Part shown: piece by piece, positions 9,358-18,893 of the stretch
Layout: each line of letters opens with the position of its first letter
Position numbering within the stretch: the first letter of the stretch is position 1
Source of the DNA: Chitinolyticbacter albus
Lineage (GTDB): Bacteria > Pseudomonadota > Gammaproteobacteria > Burkholderiales > Chitinibacteraceae
Direction of reading: 5' to 3'
Assembly (NCBI RefSeq): GCF_024437655.1
Contig: NZ_JANBVF010000019.1
Location: 1 to 64,000 of the forward strand
DNA length: 64,000 nt
Position numbers and translations under genes: made by a program
Notes under the pieces: model-generated
What the model saw: the letters and a program-made list of their open reading frames with translations, nothing else
Databases searched by the model: none
What the model was told of the DNA's origin: nothing

Positions 9358-10398
9358 ATGAGTATCGAGATCAAGCAGATCAGCAAGCGCTTCGGCCAGT
9401 TCCAGGCGCTGAACGACATCAACCTCGACATCCAGGGCGGCGAACTCCTGGCGCTGCTCGGCCCTTCCGGCTGCGGCAAGACCACGCTGCTGCGCGTGAT
9501 CGCCGGGCTGGAAACGCCGGACGCCGGCCAGATCCTGTTCCACGGCGAGGACGCCACCGACACCCACGTGCGCGAGCGCCAGGTCGGCTTCGTGTTCCAG
9601 CACTACGCGCTGTTCCGCCATATGACCGTATTCGAGAACGTGGCCTTCGGCCTGCGCGTGCGCCCGAAAAAGACCCGGCCGTCCGAAGAGGCGATCAAGA
9701 AGAAGGTGCACGAGCTCCTGGAGCTGGTGCAGCTTGACTGGCTGGCCGACCGCTATCCGGCCCAGCTCTCCGGTGGCCAGCGCCAGCGCATCGCCTTGGC
9801 CCGCGCGCTGGCGGTGGAGCCGCGCGTGCTGCTCTTGGACGAGCCGTTCGGCGCGCTTGACACCAAGGTGCGCAAGGAACTGCGCCGCTGGTTGCGCCGG
9901 CTGCACGACGAGATGCACATCACCTCGGTGTTCGTCACGCACGATCAGGAAGAGGCGCTGGAAGTGGCCGACCGCGTGGTGGTGATGAACAAGGGCAGGA
10001 TCGAGCAATCGGGCACGCCGGCCGAGGTCTACGATGCGCCGGCCACCCCTTTTGTCTACCAGTTCCTCGGCGACGTGAACCTGTTCCATTCCCGCGTGCA
10101 CGAAGGCTGGGCCGAAGTCGGCGGCACCCGTTTCGCCGCGCCCGAAGCCGGCGACAAGGCCGTGATCTACGTGCGCCCGCACGAGATCGATCTGGCGCGC
10201 AACGCCAGCAACGACGCGCTCGCCGGCATCGTCACCCACGTGCGTCTGCTGGGCGCCACCGTGCGGCTGGAAGTGAAGACCGACGCGCACGAGGCACTGG
10301 AGGTGGAGCTGACGCGCGAGCGCTATCAGGCTGAGCGCTGGGCTGTGGGCGACGCGGTCTGGCTGACGCCGCGCGAGGCGCGCGTCTACGGCGCGTAA
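9358..10398 (+). CDS. cysA: Sulfate/thiosulfate import ATPase CysA
   Basis: The ATPase of the importer, 346 residues. It has Walker [11 protein letters not shown]-loop [20 protein letters not shown], signature [15 protein letters not shown], Walker [13 protein letters not shown] and H-loop [11 protein letters not shown], followed by a C-terminal TOBE-like regulatory region (about residues 245-346, starting [12 protein letters not shown]). It closes the sbp-cysTWA operon. Length is slightly shorter than E. coli CysA (365). Confidence 0.94.
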   Translation: MSIEIKQISKRFGQFQALNDINLDIQGGELLALLGPSGCGKTTLLRVIAGLETPDAGQILFHGEDATDTHVRERQVGFVFQHYALFRHMTVFENVAFGLRVRPKKTRPSEEAIKKKVHELLELVQLDWLADRYPAQLSGGQRQRIALARALAVEPRVLLLDEPFGALDTKVRKELRRWLRRLHDEMHITSVFVTHDQEEALEVADRVVVMNKGRIEQSGTPAEVYDAPATPFVYQFLGDVNLFHSRVHEGWAEVGGTRFAAPEAGDKAVIYVRPHEIDLARNASNDALAGIVTHVRLLGATVRLEVKTDAHEALEVELTRERYQAERWAVGDAVWLTPREARVYGA

Positions 10399-10632
10399 GT
10401 ACCGACTCACCTCGCCTAGCGGCCCGGTGCAGATGCATCAGGCCGCTTGCATCGGTTTGCGGAAAACCGGGCTGTTGCGGCGGAGACGCACGCAGATGTC
10501 GCCGCTTTGCTTGCAAGTAACTTTCCTGCAATATCCCCTTGCCTGCCCGAAACGGAAATGCGTTTTCCATACGGGCAGCCGGGACGCCACAGGGCGCCCC
10601 GCAGACCAATACAGGATCAGGGAGCAGGGAAA

Positions 10633-10980
10633 ATGGCAGGATTATTGGGCATGTTGTTCATGCTGGCGGTTGTGGTGTTCATCTTCGCCGCGCAATGGAA
10701 AATCTATACCAAGGCGGGCCAGCCGGGCTGGGGCTCGCTGGTGCCGATCTACAACCTTTACCTGCTGGTGAAGATCGCCAAGCGCCCGGACTGGTGGATC
10801 GTGCTGGTGCTGATCCCCGTCGTCAACCTGGTCGCTCTCATCATACTGACCTTCGACATCGCCAAGCACTTCGGCCGTGGCTCCGGCTTCGCCCTGGGCA
10901 TGCTGTTCCTGTCCTTCATCTTCTACCCCATCCTGGCCTTCGGCGACGCGAAGTACGACGCGACTCCGGTCGCCGCCTGA
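10633..10980 (+). CDS. Small membrane protein, DUF5684-like
   Basis: This 115-residue protein has three or four hydrophobic segments and the recognisable run KAGQPGWGSLVPIYNLYLLVKIAKRP, here split by function: a short WKIYTKAGQPGWGSLVPIYN loop, then membrane helices. That pattern is common in DUF5684 proteins, whose function is unknown. ATG 10633 is preceded by GGGAGCAGGG. The gene stands alone between cysA and a convergent terminator; the longer upstream frame has no support. Confidence 0.75.
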   Translation: MAGLLGMLFMLAVVVFIFAAQWKIYTKAGQPGWGSLVPIYNLYLLVKIAKRPDWWIVLVLIPVVNLVALIILTFDIAKHFGRGSGFALGMLFLSFIFYPILAFGDAKYDATPVAA

Positions 10981-11001
10981 TACTCAGGCGGATGGAACGA
11001 A

Positions 11002-11025
11002 CAAGGCCCGCAGATGCGGGCCTTG
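11002..11025. terminator. Hairpin between convergent genes
   Basis: CAAGGCCCGC and GCGGGCCTTG are perfectly complementary around a short AGAT loop. The stem sits between the stop of the small membrane gene (10980) and that of the leftward TPR gene (11047), so it can serve both strands. The T-run is weak on either side. Confidence 0.75.
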
Positions 11026-11046
11026 TCGTTGGCAAACCGGCTTGAG

Positions 11047-12120
11047 TCAGACCGGCGTGGCATCCAGGCGCAGCCGCGTTTGCGCAATACGCGTCTGCAG
11101 CAGAATCCGGCGCAGACGTTCAGCGACGGCCGGACCAGGGCGCAGCGCGGCGGCCGTACTGTCGGCGCAGGTGAGGGCCGCGAGCCGCTTGTACGCAAGC
11201 AGCGCCGCTCTATGGTCGTCACGGCTCAGCGCCAGATCGGCCAGCAGATCGGCCACATCACGCTGCAACGCCGCCATGCCGCCCTCGCTGGAAAGCCGCA
11301 TCGCCTCCTGCAGTGCGGCGTCGGCCTCGTCCAGCATGCCCAGCCGCAGATAGCTGCGCCCCAGCGCCAGCAGCACGTGGCTCAGGCCCCACAGGTTCTG
11401 GTTGTCGCGGTGTATCGCGAGTGCGCCTTCGAGCGCCTCGCGCGCCGCCGGATAATCGCCGCGCGCGTAATGGATCAGGCCATGATAGCTGCGCACTTCG
11501 GCCTCCCACACCTGGTTGCGCACCGCGCCGCGCAGCAGCGCCCCCGCCTCCTGCAGCGCCACCAGTGCCCGGTCATACACCTGCTGCCGGTAGGCATCGC
11601 TTGCGATATTGATCAGCACTTCGCAGCTGAGGTAGGGATCGCCGTGGGGATCGGCCAGCTTGAGCGCGAACTCGTGATAGGCCAGCGCCGTGGCGTAGTC
11701 CTCGATCGCGTAATAGACTTTGCCCACGCCCAGATAAACGCGTGCGCCATTTTCCACATCGTGTAGCGCATGCACGCGCGACAGGCTGTCCAGCCAGATG
11801 CCGAGCGCACGCTGGTAAGCGCCGGCCGCGTAGTAGGCATGCCCCAGCTGCAGCTGCGCCTCGATCATGTCGCGGTCGCGCCGCGCCTCGTCAAACAGCG
11901 AGATCGCCGCGCGGAACGCCGCCTGCGCCCGCGGCAACGCGCCAACATGCTGGTGGGCATGGCCCAGCGTGACATAGGCCTGGGCCACGATGGTCGAATC
12001 GCCCAGGCGCCGCGCGCGCGCCAGCCAACCCGATATCACTTCGGGTTTTTCCGGCGAGCCATGGCGCGCCGCCTCGATCAGCGGGTTGAATTCAGCCTGA
12101 AACTGCGCCAGCGTCTGCAT
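11047..12120 (-). CDS. TPR-repeat protein coupled to a diguanylate cyclase
   Basis: The 357-residue soluble protein is made of tetratricopeptide helices, for example AYVTLGHAHQHVGALPRAQAAF, AQLQLGHAYYAAGAYQRAL and ARVYLGVGKVYYAIEDYATA, in at least six units. No signal peptide or catalytic domain is visible. Its ATG (12120) overlaps the TGA of the upstream TPR-GGEEF gene by one base, so the two should be translationally coupled. TPR scaffolds mediate protein contacts; a regulatory partner role for the cyclase is inference. Confidence 0.85.
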   Translation of the reverse strand: MQTLAQFQAEFNPLIEAARHGSPEKPEVISGWLARARRLGDSTIVAQAYVTLGHAHQHVGALPRAQAAFRAAISLFDEARRDRDMIEAQLQLGHAYYAAGAYQRALGIWLDSLSRVHALHDVENGARVYLGVGKVYYAIEDYATALAYHEFALKLADPHGDPYLSCEVLINIASDAYRQQVYDRALVALQEAGALLRGAVRNQVWEAEVRSYHGLIHYARGDYPAAREALEGALAIHRDNQNLWGLSHVLLALGRSYLRLGMLDEADAALQEAMRLSSEGGMAALQRDVADLLADLALSRDDHRAALLAYKRLAALTCADSTAAALRPGPAVAERLRRILLQTRIAQTRLRLDATPV

Positions 12121-13670
12121 CAGATCCCCGACTCCACCGACACACGATTGCGGCCGTTACGCTTGGCCATGTAGAGCGCGAGATCGGCGCGTGAAAACAG
12201 GATGTCACTGCTGTCGCCGCCGGCGAGCTCGGCACAGCCCACACTCACCGTGACCGCCAGGCCCGGCTCCAGTGTGCCCCACTGGAAGGATTCGACCCGC
12301 TCGCGCAAACGCTCTGCCGCATCGCGCGCGCGCGCCAGCCCAGCGCCTGGCAGCAACAGCGCGAACTCCTCGCCGCCATAGCGTGCCAGCAGATCGACAC
12401 TGCGACGTTCGTCACGAAACAGCGTGGCGCCGGCGCGCAGCACCATGTCGCCCACCGCGTGCGAGTATCTATCGTTGATCTGCTTGAAATGATCGAAATC
12501 GATCAGCAACAGCGACAGCGGCTGCTGCCGAATCTCGGCTTCGGCCAAGAGCTCGGGCAGGCGCTCGTTCAGCGCGCGGCGGTTATAAACGCCGGTGAGC
12601 GCATCGCGATACGCCGCCTCCTGCAGCTCGCGCATGCGCAAGCGCCCCGCGTCGCTTTCCTCACGCAGCTGCCACAGTTCGATCTCGGATGTCAGCAGCT
12701 TGAGCCGCGTCTCGATATGCGCCAGCCGCCGGTTCGATACCGCCCTGCGCCTGCGCTGGCCCGCGATGCGCTGCTGGCGCTGGTAGTACTCGACGTAATG
12801 CCGGGTCGCGCGCACGAAATCGCCGCGTGCCTCGAACAGGCCGGATAACGCCAGACGCGCATCGCGGCTGAGCAGCGGTGAGCTGAGCTGCTCGGCCAGC
12901 GCCAGCGCCGCCTGCAAGGCCTGCTCCGCCGCGTCGTCCTCTGCCGCGCTCAGCGCCAGCCGCCCCAATGCCAGCAGGCTTTCTGCCTGGCCCGCCGCGT
13001 TGCCGGCCTGTCGCTGCAAATGGAGCGCCGCTTCGAAACAGCCGCGGGCACGATCGGCATCGCCGGACGCCTCCGCCAGCACGCCATAGAGCTGCTGCAG
13101 CCTGGCATGCAGTGGCAGGTGCTCGACCATCGCGCGCTGGCCGTGTGCGACATCGAGCGCGGTTCGCGCCAGCGCAAGCTCGCCCAGCGCGATCAGCGCC
13201 GCAGCCAGATCGATATGCGCGCGCATTGCCACCGGCCGGCCATGGGCCAGCCCACAGCCGAGCTCGATGAGCTCGTAGGCCTGAGCCGCTTCGCCCTGTT
13301 CGAGATGGAGCTCGCCCAGCAGCAAACAGCCCTCGATGGTGATATCCGGTTCGCCCGCCACCCGTTCCAGCGCGCCCACCCAGGCGGCCATGGCGTCGTT
13401 GTGCGCGCCCTGTGCCGCGTGCGCCTGGCCGATCAACAACTGCACCCGCGCCGCAGCCATTACGCCCGACTTGAGCGCGGTCTTCTGCAGACGTTTGAGC
13501 TGGGAAAGCGCCGAGGCCGCCTGCCCCTTGCCAAGCAGGGCAGCGGCGAGCGCCAGTTGCGCATTCAGTGCCGCATCGGTCGATGCGCCGGCCACGCGGG
13601 CGGGCTCCGCCGCAGAGGCGGGCTTGCAGGAAGTGCCGGCGGAATTCAGGCGGGGGGGCCGGGATGTCAT
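12120..13670 (-). CDS. TPR-containing diguanylate cyclase (GGEEF)
   Basis: This 516-residue cytoplasmic protein has N-terminal TPR-like helices (about residues 25-320), a linker with coiled-coil character, and a C-terminal GGDEF domain (about 350-516). The active-site motif reads GGEEF near residue 428, preceded five residues earlier by RSVD, a product-inhibition I-site (RxxD). So it is expected to make cyclic di-GMP and be feedback-inhibited. ATG 13670 (MTSRPPRL) is preferred; the frame extends to a TTG at 13769 without a ribosome site. It is followed by the TPR gene in the same operon. Confidence 0.85.
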   Translation of the reverse strand: MTSRPPRLNSAGTSCKPASAAEPARVAGASTDAALNAQLALAAALLGKGQAASALSQLKRLQKTALKSGVMAAARVQLLIGQAHAAQGAHNDAMAAWVGALERVAGEPDITIEGCLLLGELHLEQGEAAQAYELIELGCGLAHGRPVAMRAHIDLAAALIALGELALARTALDVAHGQRAMVEHLPLHARLQQLYGVLAEASGDADRARGCFEAALHLQRQAGNAAGQAESLLALGRLALSAAEDDAAEQALQAALALAEQLSSPLLSRDARLALSGLFEARGDFVRATRHYVEYYQRQQRIAGQRRRRAVSNRRLAHIETRLKLLTSEIELWQLREESDAGRLRMRELQEAAYRDALTGVYNRRALNERLPELLAEAEIRQQPLSLLLIDFDHFKQINDRYSHAVGDMVLRAGATLFRDERRSVDLLARYGGEEFALLLPGAGLARARDAAERLRERVESFQWGTLEPGLAVTVSVGCAELAGGDSSDILFSRADLALYMAKRNGRNRVSVESGI

Positions 13671-13793
13671 GCAGAAGGCTGGCTCGATTTTGAGCCGCGA
13701 TAGTGCAGACCGAAACTGCGCTTTGCAAGCAAAAAGCGCCAGGCGTGTGCGGGTGCTCACAACGTGCAAACCCGCGCCAAACCTTGAAACCGC

Positions 13794-15443
13794 TTACATT
13801 GCGGTATAGACCGGACCGCTGCCGCCCTCGGGTGTGATCCAGACAATATTCTGTGTCGGATCCTTGATGTCGCAGGTCTTGCAATGCACACAGTTCTGCG
13901 CGTTGATCTGCAGCCGGGTGCCGTTCGCATCGGTGACAATTTCGTACACACCGGCCGGGCAGTAGCGCTGCTCGGGCGCGTCGAACTGCGGCAGGTTATA
14001 CGCCACCGGCACGCTCGCGTCCTTGAGCGTGAGGTGCACCGGCTGGTTGGTATCGTGCGCGAGGTTCGACAACGCCACCGAGCTCATCCGGTCGAAACTC
14101 ACCACATTGTCCGGCTTCGGATACGCGATCGGCGGCATCTGGGCGGCGGGCCTGAGGCTCTCGTGATCGGCCTTGCGGTGCTTCAGTGTCCACGGCAGGC
14201 GGATGCCGGCTGCGCCCAGCCATAGCTCAAGTCCGGCCAGCGCCATGCCGCCCATCGTGCCGAAGCGCGACAGCATGGGCTTGATGTTGCGCACCATGTC
14301 GAGCTCGCGCCCGACCCACGAGGCCTTGAGCGCCACCGGGTAATCGGCGAGCTCATCCTGGGCGCGGCCGGCGGCCAGCGCGACGACGACCGATTCGGCC
14401 GCCAGCATGCCGGACTTCATCGCGTTGTGCGTGCCCTTGATGCGCGGCACGTTCACCATGCCCGCAGCGCAGCCGATCAGCGCGCCACCAGGGAAGACGG
14501 ATTTGGGCCAGGCCTGGATGCCGCCCTCGCTGATGGCGCGCGCGCCGTACGAGAGGCGCTCGCCACCGGCCAAGAGCTTGCGAATCACCGGGTGGGTCTT
14601 GAAGCGCTGGAATTCATCGAACGGCGACAGGTGCGGGTTGGCATAGTCCAGATGAACGACAAAGCCGATCGCCAGCAGCTGCTCGCCATAGTGATAGATG
14701 AACGAGCCGCCCCCGGTATCGTTGGTCAGCGGCCAGCCCAGCGTGTGCTGCACGTGGCCCGGTCGATGCTGGGCGGCGGGGATGCGCCACACTTCCTTGA
14801 TGCCGATGCCGTGCTTCTGCGGGCCGCACTCGGCGCGCAGCTGCAGCTTTTCCTCCAGCTGGCGGGTGAGCGAACCGCGCACGCCTTCGGCAAACAAGGT
14901 ATACGGCGCGCGGATTTCCATGCCCTGCGCGAACTGCGCGGTCTCGCGGCCCTCGGCGTCGCGGCCCATGTCGCCGGTGATCACGCCCGCCACCGCGCCG
15001 TTGTCGTCGAACAGCACTTCGGCTGCGGCAAAACCGGCGTAGATCTCGACGCCCAGCGCTTCGGCCTCGGCGGCCAGCCACTTACAGGTGTCGCCCAGGC
15101 TCGCGATATAGGTGCCATGGTTGCGCAGCATGGGCGGCAGGCCCCAGCCGGGCAGCGTGTACGACTGGTCTTCGTCGAGAATGAGGAATTCGTCGCCGGT
15201 GACGGCAGTCTTGAGCGGCGCACCACGCGCCTGCCAGTCCGGAATCAGCTCATTGAACGCGATCGGATCGATCACTGCGCCCGACAGGATGTGCGCGCCG
15301 ACTTCGGCGCCCTTCTCCAGCACGCAGACGCCCACCTCCTGCCCGCGCTCGGCCGCCAGCTGCTTGGCGCGGATCGCGGCCGACAGCCCTGCGGGACCGG
15401 CGCCGACGATCAAGAGGTCGTAATTCATCACATCGCGTTCCAT
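13794..15443 (-). CDS. Electron-transfer flavoprotein:ubiquinone oxidoreductase
   Basis: This 549-residue membrane-associated flavo-iron-sulfur enzyme passes electrons from reduced ETF to ubiquinone. It shows the FAD-binding GxGxxG site in VGAGPAGLSAAIR near the N-terminus, the ETF-QO segment GAHILSGAVIDP, and the 4Fe-4S ligands near the C-terminus (YCPAG, then CVHCKTCDIKDPTQNI). Start ATG 15443 has AAGGA six bases upstream. The partner ETF genes etfB-etfA lie 4.6 kb to the right on the other strand. Confidence 0.95.
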   Translation of the reverse strand: MERDVMNYDLLIVGAGPAGLSAAIRAKQLAAERGQEVGVCVLEKGAEVGAHILSGAVIDPIAFNELIPDWQARGAPLKTAVTGDEFLILDEDQSYTLPGWGLPPMLRNHGTYIASLGDTCKWLAAEAEALGVEIYAGFAAAEVLFDDNGAVAGVITGDMGRDAEGRETAQFAQGMEIRAPYTLFAEGVRGSLTRQLEEKLQLRAECGPQKHGIGIKEVWRIPAAQHRPGHVQHTLGWPLTNDTGGGSFIYHYGEQLLAIGFVVHLDYANPHLSPFDEFQRFKTHPVIRKLLAGGERLSYGARAISEGGIQAWPKSVFPGGALIGCAAGMVNVPRIKGTHNAMKSGMLAAESVVVALAAGRAQDELADYPVALKASWVGRELDMVRNIKPMLSRFGTMGGMALAGLELWLGAAGIRLPWTLKHRKADHESLRPAAQMPPIAYPKPDNVVSFDRMSSVALSNLAHDTNQPVHLTLKDASVPVAYNLPQFDAPEQRYCPAGVYEIVTDANGTRLQINAQNCVHCKTCDIKDPTQNIVWITPEGGSGPVYTAM

Positions 15444-15641
15444 CGCTCATCCTTGGCATTCAATCCGGGTAACCCGGCATTTTAGCGGGCGAGGCGCCAC
15501 CGGTCAGCGGCGCGCGGACAAAAACTGTGCGAGGTCAAGACAGGAGGTCCACCCAAGCTTGCCAGCGCCACGGCCAAGTGGCCGCAATGCGGCCCGGCAA
15601 AGGCGTAGCTGGCGCCCCTGCCGTGCTCGCCAATCGCTGCG

Positions 15642-16568
15642 TTACGGCAACACCGGCAGCGTGATTTCGTCGCTGCGGCTCACACCCTCGGTCATCGCGC
15701 GACACAGTGCAACGAACTCGCGCATGCCCGGCGTCTGGTACTTCTGCTTGTGCCAGACGAAGCGGAACTGGCGGCGCAGGTCGAGTTCCGGCGTCTCCAC
15801 CGCAACGAGATTGCCGCGCAGGAAATCCTCACGCAGTGCCAGTCGCGAGATGCAGCCCATGCCCAGGCCCGATTCCACCGCACGCTTGATCGCTTCGGTG
15901 TGCTCGAGTTCGAGCCGAATATTGAGGCCGTTGTGCTGGTTGCGCAGCGCGTGATCGAACGTCTCGCGCGTGCCCGAACCATGCTCGCGCAGGATCCACG
16001 GCTCGGCCAGCAAGTCGGCCGTGCCGGCGCTGCCACGCCGTGCCAGTGCATGGCCGGGCGCGGCGAACACCACCAGTTCGTCCGCCACCCAGGTCTGCAT
16101 TTCCAGCTCGGGATGGTGCGCCTCACCTTCGATCAGGCCCAGATCGATGCTGTAGTCGGCAACTTCTTGCACGATGGTCGCCGTGTTGTGTACGCCCAGC
16201 TTGACCCGGCTTTCCGGATGGCGCTGCATGAACTGCGAGATCAGGATGGTGGCAAGATAGTTGCCTATGGTCAGCGTGGCGCCGATGTGCAGCTTGCCGA
16301 AACCCTCGCGGCCTTCGAGCAGCATTTCCACTTCGCGCGCCTGATCGATCAGCGCCGCAGCGCGCGGCAGCAGGCGGCGCCCCAGCGTATTGAGCTGCAG
16401 CGTCTTGCCGACGCGGTCGAACAGCTGCACGCCGAACTGGCGCTCGAACTCGCCCAGTGCCGTGCTCGTGGCCGATTGCGACAGGTTGAGCTCGCGCGCC
16501 GCGCTCGACACGTTTTCCAGGCGGCCGATGGTGACGAAGATTTCCAGCTGGCGCAGCGTATATCTCAC
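15642..16568 (-). CDS. LysR-family regulator, YeiE-like
   Basis: The 308-residue protein has an N-terminal winged helix-turn-helix (LRQLEIFVTIGRLENVSSAA, then LSQSATSTALGEFE), the YeiE-type stretch FGVQLFDRVGKTLQLN and a LysR effector domain from about residue 90. YeiE-like regulators have been linked to sulfite tolerance and iron control in enterobacteria; the target here is not shown. It is encoded upstream of the ETF-QO gene on the same strand and downstream of the iron-uptake operon. A dyad with T-N11-A form lies just upstream of its ATG. Confidence 0.82.
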   Translation of the reverse strand: MRYTLRQLEIFVTIGRLENVSSAARELNLSQSATSTALGEFERQFGVQLFDRVGKTLQLNTLGRRLLPRAAALIDQAREVEMLLEGREGFGKLHIGATLTIGNYLATILISQFMQRHPESRVKLGVHNTATIVQEVADYSIDLGLIEGEAHHPELEMQTWVADELVVFAAPGHALARRGSAGTADLLAEPWILREHGSGTRETFDHALRNQHNGLNIRLELEHTEAIKRAVESGLGMGCISRLALREDFLRGNLVAVETPELDLRRQFRFVWHKQKYQTPGMREFVALCRAMTEGVSRSDEITLPVLP

Positions 16569-16583
16569 TTGGCTCTCATATCT

Positions 16584-16601
16584 TTATCCCAGATAAGGGA
16601 T
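16584..16601. promoter_or_regulatory. Candidate LysR-type operator
   Basis: TTATCCCAGATAA is a dyad (TTATC/GATAA around CCA) of the T-N11-A form that LysR-type regulators bind, nested with ATCCC/GGGAT. It lies 16-33 bases upstream of the regulator's ATG, so autoregulation is plausible. Binding is inferred only from form and position. Confidence 0.4.
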
Positions 16602-16698
16602 GTCGGAAGAATCTACATTTTAGATATTCTATCCGCCACCACCCGCCGCGGCAAACCGCGAGCGGACTGCTTTGCCCGTGATCAATAGAAGATGCGCG

Positions 16699-18066
16699 CT
16701 ACCAGGCTACGAACAGCAGCCACCAAGCCGTGGCGAACGGCGCGAGCCCCGCCAGTAGCGGCAGCATGGCCACGCCGCGCCGTGCCAGCGATGCCCCGCG
16801 TCGCCCGGCCAGCCGCCACAGCAGCCGCAACGACCAGGCCAGCGCCAACGCCAGCAACGTGAAGCGCGCGTCGTTGGCCCAGCCCACCGGCACCGATTCG
16901 TGCTTGAGCAGTGTGATCGTGGTGGCCGACAGGCCCAGGAACACGCCGCTGCCGGCGGCCGGGATCAGCCCCTGCGCCAGCCGGTGCAGGCTCAGCGCAT
17001 CGCGCCCCGGCAGCAGCCGATCCGCCAACCACAGCGCGGCCAGCAGCGCGCCGCCGATGACTGCGGCGCTCGCCGCGATAAAGCCGACGATGGTCGCGCC
17101 ATCGAGCCACGAGAAGCTGTCGGCGACCTCGGGGTAATGGGTGAGCAGCCACCACGGCGCGTTGTCGTTCAGCGGCCAGTAGATATCGTGCTCGATCAGC
17201 CAGGTGGCGGCCCATTGCTTGGCCGCGACGAACCATGGGCTGGCGCTCCAGAGGAAAGCGCCGACGGCGAGCCCCATCATGCCGAACACGATCAGCGCGG
17301 TCTGCCAGCGATCACCGGGTGCGATCTCGACGATCTCCTCCTCCACGCTGCGTGGGACGAGCGCAATGGCGTCGCGATGGCCACTGCAGCGGCCGCACAT
17401 ATGGCAATCACCGGCGCCCTGCATATGCCGCAGCGGCAGCAGCGGCGCGCAATTCACCGGGATCACCCGGGCGTTGCCGTGGCGGCGCCACTGCTGCTCG
17501 TCGACGCGGTAGCGCCACGGCGCGAGCTTGGCGAGCACGGTGAACACGCCATTCACCGGGCACAGGTAGCGGCACCATACGCGCTTGCTGCGGCCGAACC
17601 AGAAGCCGACAACGATGGCCCCGGCGGTGGAGCCTCCCAGCACCAGCAGCACCGCGAGCGGGTATTGATAGACACTGACCAGTTGGCCGTAGACCGTGGT
17701 CAGCGCGAACGCCACCAGTGGCCAGCCGCGCCAGCGCACCCAGCGCGGGATCGGGCGGCCACGGCCACGCTCGCTGGCCCACTCGGTGAGCATACCCTCG
17801 GGGCACAGCCAGCCGCACCAGGCCCGGCCCAGCAGCGGCATCGACACCAGCACGAACGGCCACCAGATGCCCCAGAACGCGAACTGCGCCGCCACAGTCA
17901 GGTGGTTGAACACCCGCGCGTGCTCGTCCGGCAACGGCAGAAACACCGGCACCACGATCAGCGCCACATAGACCAGTACCACGCCCCACTGCAGCTGGCG
18001 CAGCGCGCGTTGGTGCCGGCGCAGGAAGTCGCCGAAGGCGAAGGTGGCGTGGGACAGCGCGATCAT
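16699..18066 (-). CDS. ftrD: Membrane 4Fe-4S ferredoxin-type protein of the iron-uptake operon (FtrD-like)
   Basis: The 455-residue polytopic protein resembles NapH/CcoG-type polyferredoxins. It carries two membrane-adjacent clusters, CGWLCPEGML and WCRYLCPVNGVF, and a third group CHMCGRCSGHRDAI. In FtrABCD systems such a protein supplies the electron path that reoxidises or reduces iron during import through the FTR1 permease. It starts one base after the permease gene's stop. The C-terminal 200 residues add further membrane segments. Confidence 0.82.
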   Translation of the reverse strand: MIALSHATFAFGDFLRRHQRALRQLQWGVVLVYVALIVVPVFLPLPDEHARVFNHLTVAAQFAFWGIWWPFVLVSMPLLGRAWCGWLCPEGMLTEWASERGRGRPIPRWVRWRGWPLVAFALTTVYGQLVSVYQYPLAVLLVLGGSTAGAIVVGFWFGRSKRVWCRYLCPVNGVFTVLAKLAPWRYRVDEQQWRRHGNARVIPVNCAPLLPLRHMQGAGDCHMCGRCSGHRDAIALVPRSVEEEIVEIAPGDRWQTALIVFGMMGLAVGAFLWSASPWFVAAKQWAATWLIEHDIYWPLNDNAPWWLLTHYPEVADSFSWLDGATIVGFIAASAAVIGGALLAALWLADRLLPGRDALSLHRLAQGLIPAAGSGVFLGLSATTITLLKHESVPVGWANDARFTLLALALAWSLRLLWRLAGRRGASLARRGVAMLPLLAGLAPFATAWWLLFVAW

Positions 18067-18067
18067 G

Positions 18068-18877
18068 TCAGCGTGCCGCGCGCCGCAGCAGCGACACCGA
18101 GGCGGCCCAGAACACCAGCCAGGTCAGCAGCACCGATAGCGCCGGTTGCGCGCGGTAGCCGGCGAAATCGGCCAGCAGCTTACCGAGGCCGCCACTGTCG
18201 TCGAGCAGCGCCGAGCTGTTCCACAGCGGATCGACCAAGCCCGGCAGCGTGCCGATGGACACCAGCTTCTCCAGCCCGCCGACCAAGAGCGAGCCCGCCA
18301 GCAACAGCAGCAATACTTCGGTCACGCGGAAGAACAGCCGCCAGGTGATAAAGCGGCTTGAGAGCTGCAGCAGCCAGAAGGTGGCGAAGGCACCCACCAG
18401 CCCCACTGCGCCGGCCGCGGCATAGTGCAGCAGCTCGCCGCCCTGCGCGGTGGCAATGGTGCCGTAGAGGAACACCACGGTTTCGCTGCCTTCGCGCGCC
18501 ACGGCGATGGTCACCAGCAGCAACAGCCCCCACCAGTTGGCCCGCGCGACATTGTGTGCGAGGCCTGATTCGAGCTCGCGCTTGAGCGTGCGGCCGTGGC
18601 ACCGCATCCAGTACACCATCTGCACGATCAGCGCGGCGGCAACTAGGCTCATGCCGGCATGGAAATACTGCTGGCCATCGTCCGACAGAAACGTGGCTAC
18701 GCCCAGGATCAGCAGCGCCAGCACGCCCGACAGCGCCAGACCCGCCGCCACGCCGCCCCACAGGTAGCGCAGGCCAGACCGGCCAGCAGGGTTGGCGCGC
18801 AACCAGGCATAGAGGATGCCGACGACCAAGAGCGCCTCGACGCTTTCGCGCCAGACGATGAAGAGAACCTGTTCCAT
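18068..18877 (-). CDS. ftrC: FTR1-family iron permease (FtrC-like)
   Basis: A 269-residue membrane protein of the OFeT/FTR1 family with seven hydrophobic segments. It has one iron-coordinating REXXE-type motif near the N-terminus (WRESVEALLVVG) and a second in the middle (VAREGSETVVFLYG). It moves iron across the inner membrane. It follows the cupredoxin gene by 16 bp and abuts ftrD, all on the same strand. Confidence 0.92.
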   Translation of the reverse strand: MEQVLFIVWRESVEALLVVGILYAWLRANPAGRSGLRYLWGGVAAGLALSGVLALLILGVATFLSDDGQQYFHAGMSLVAAALIVQMVYWMRCHGRTLKRELESGLAHNVARANWWGLLLLVTIAVAREGSETVVFLYGTIATAQGGELLHYAAAGAVGLVGAFATFWLLQLSSRFITWRLFFRVTEVLLLLLAGSLLVGGLEKLVSIGTLPGLVDPLWNSSALLDDSGGLGKLLADFAGYRAQPALSVLLTWLVFWAASVSLLRRAAR

Positions 18878-18893
18878 GGGGAAACCTGCCGGA

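Noticed and set aside
12661-13884. Leftward 407-codon frame
   Set aside because: It overlaps the TPR-GGEEF gene in another frame and is Arg/Gly-rich without a domain.
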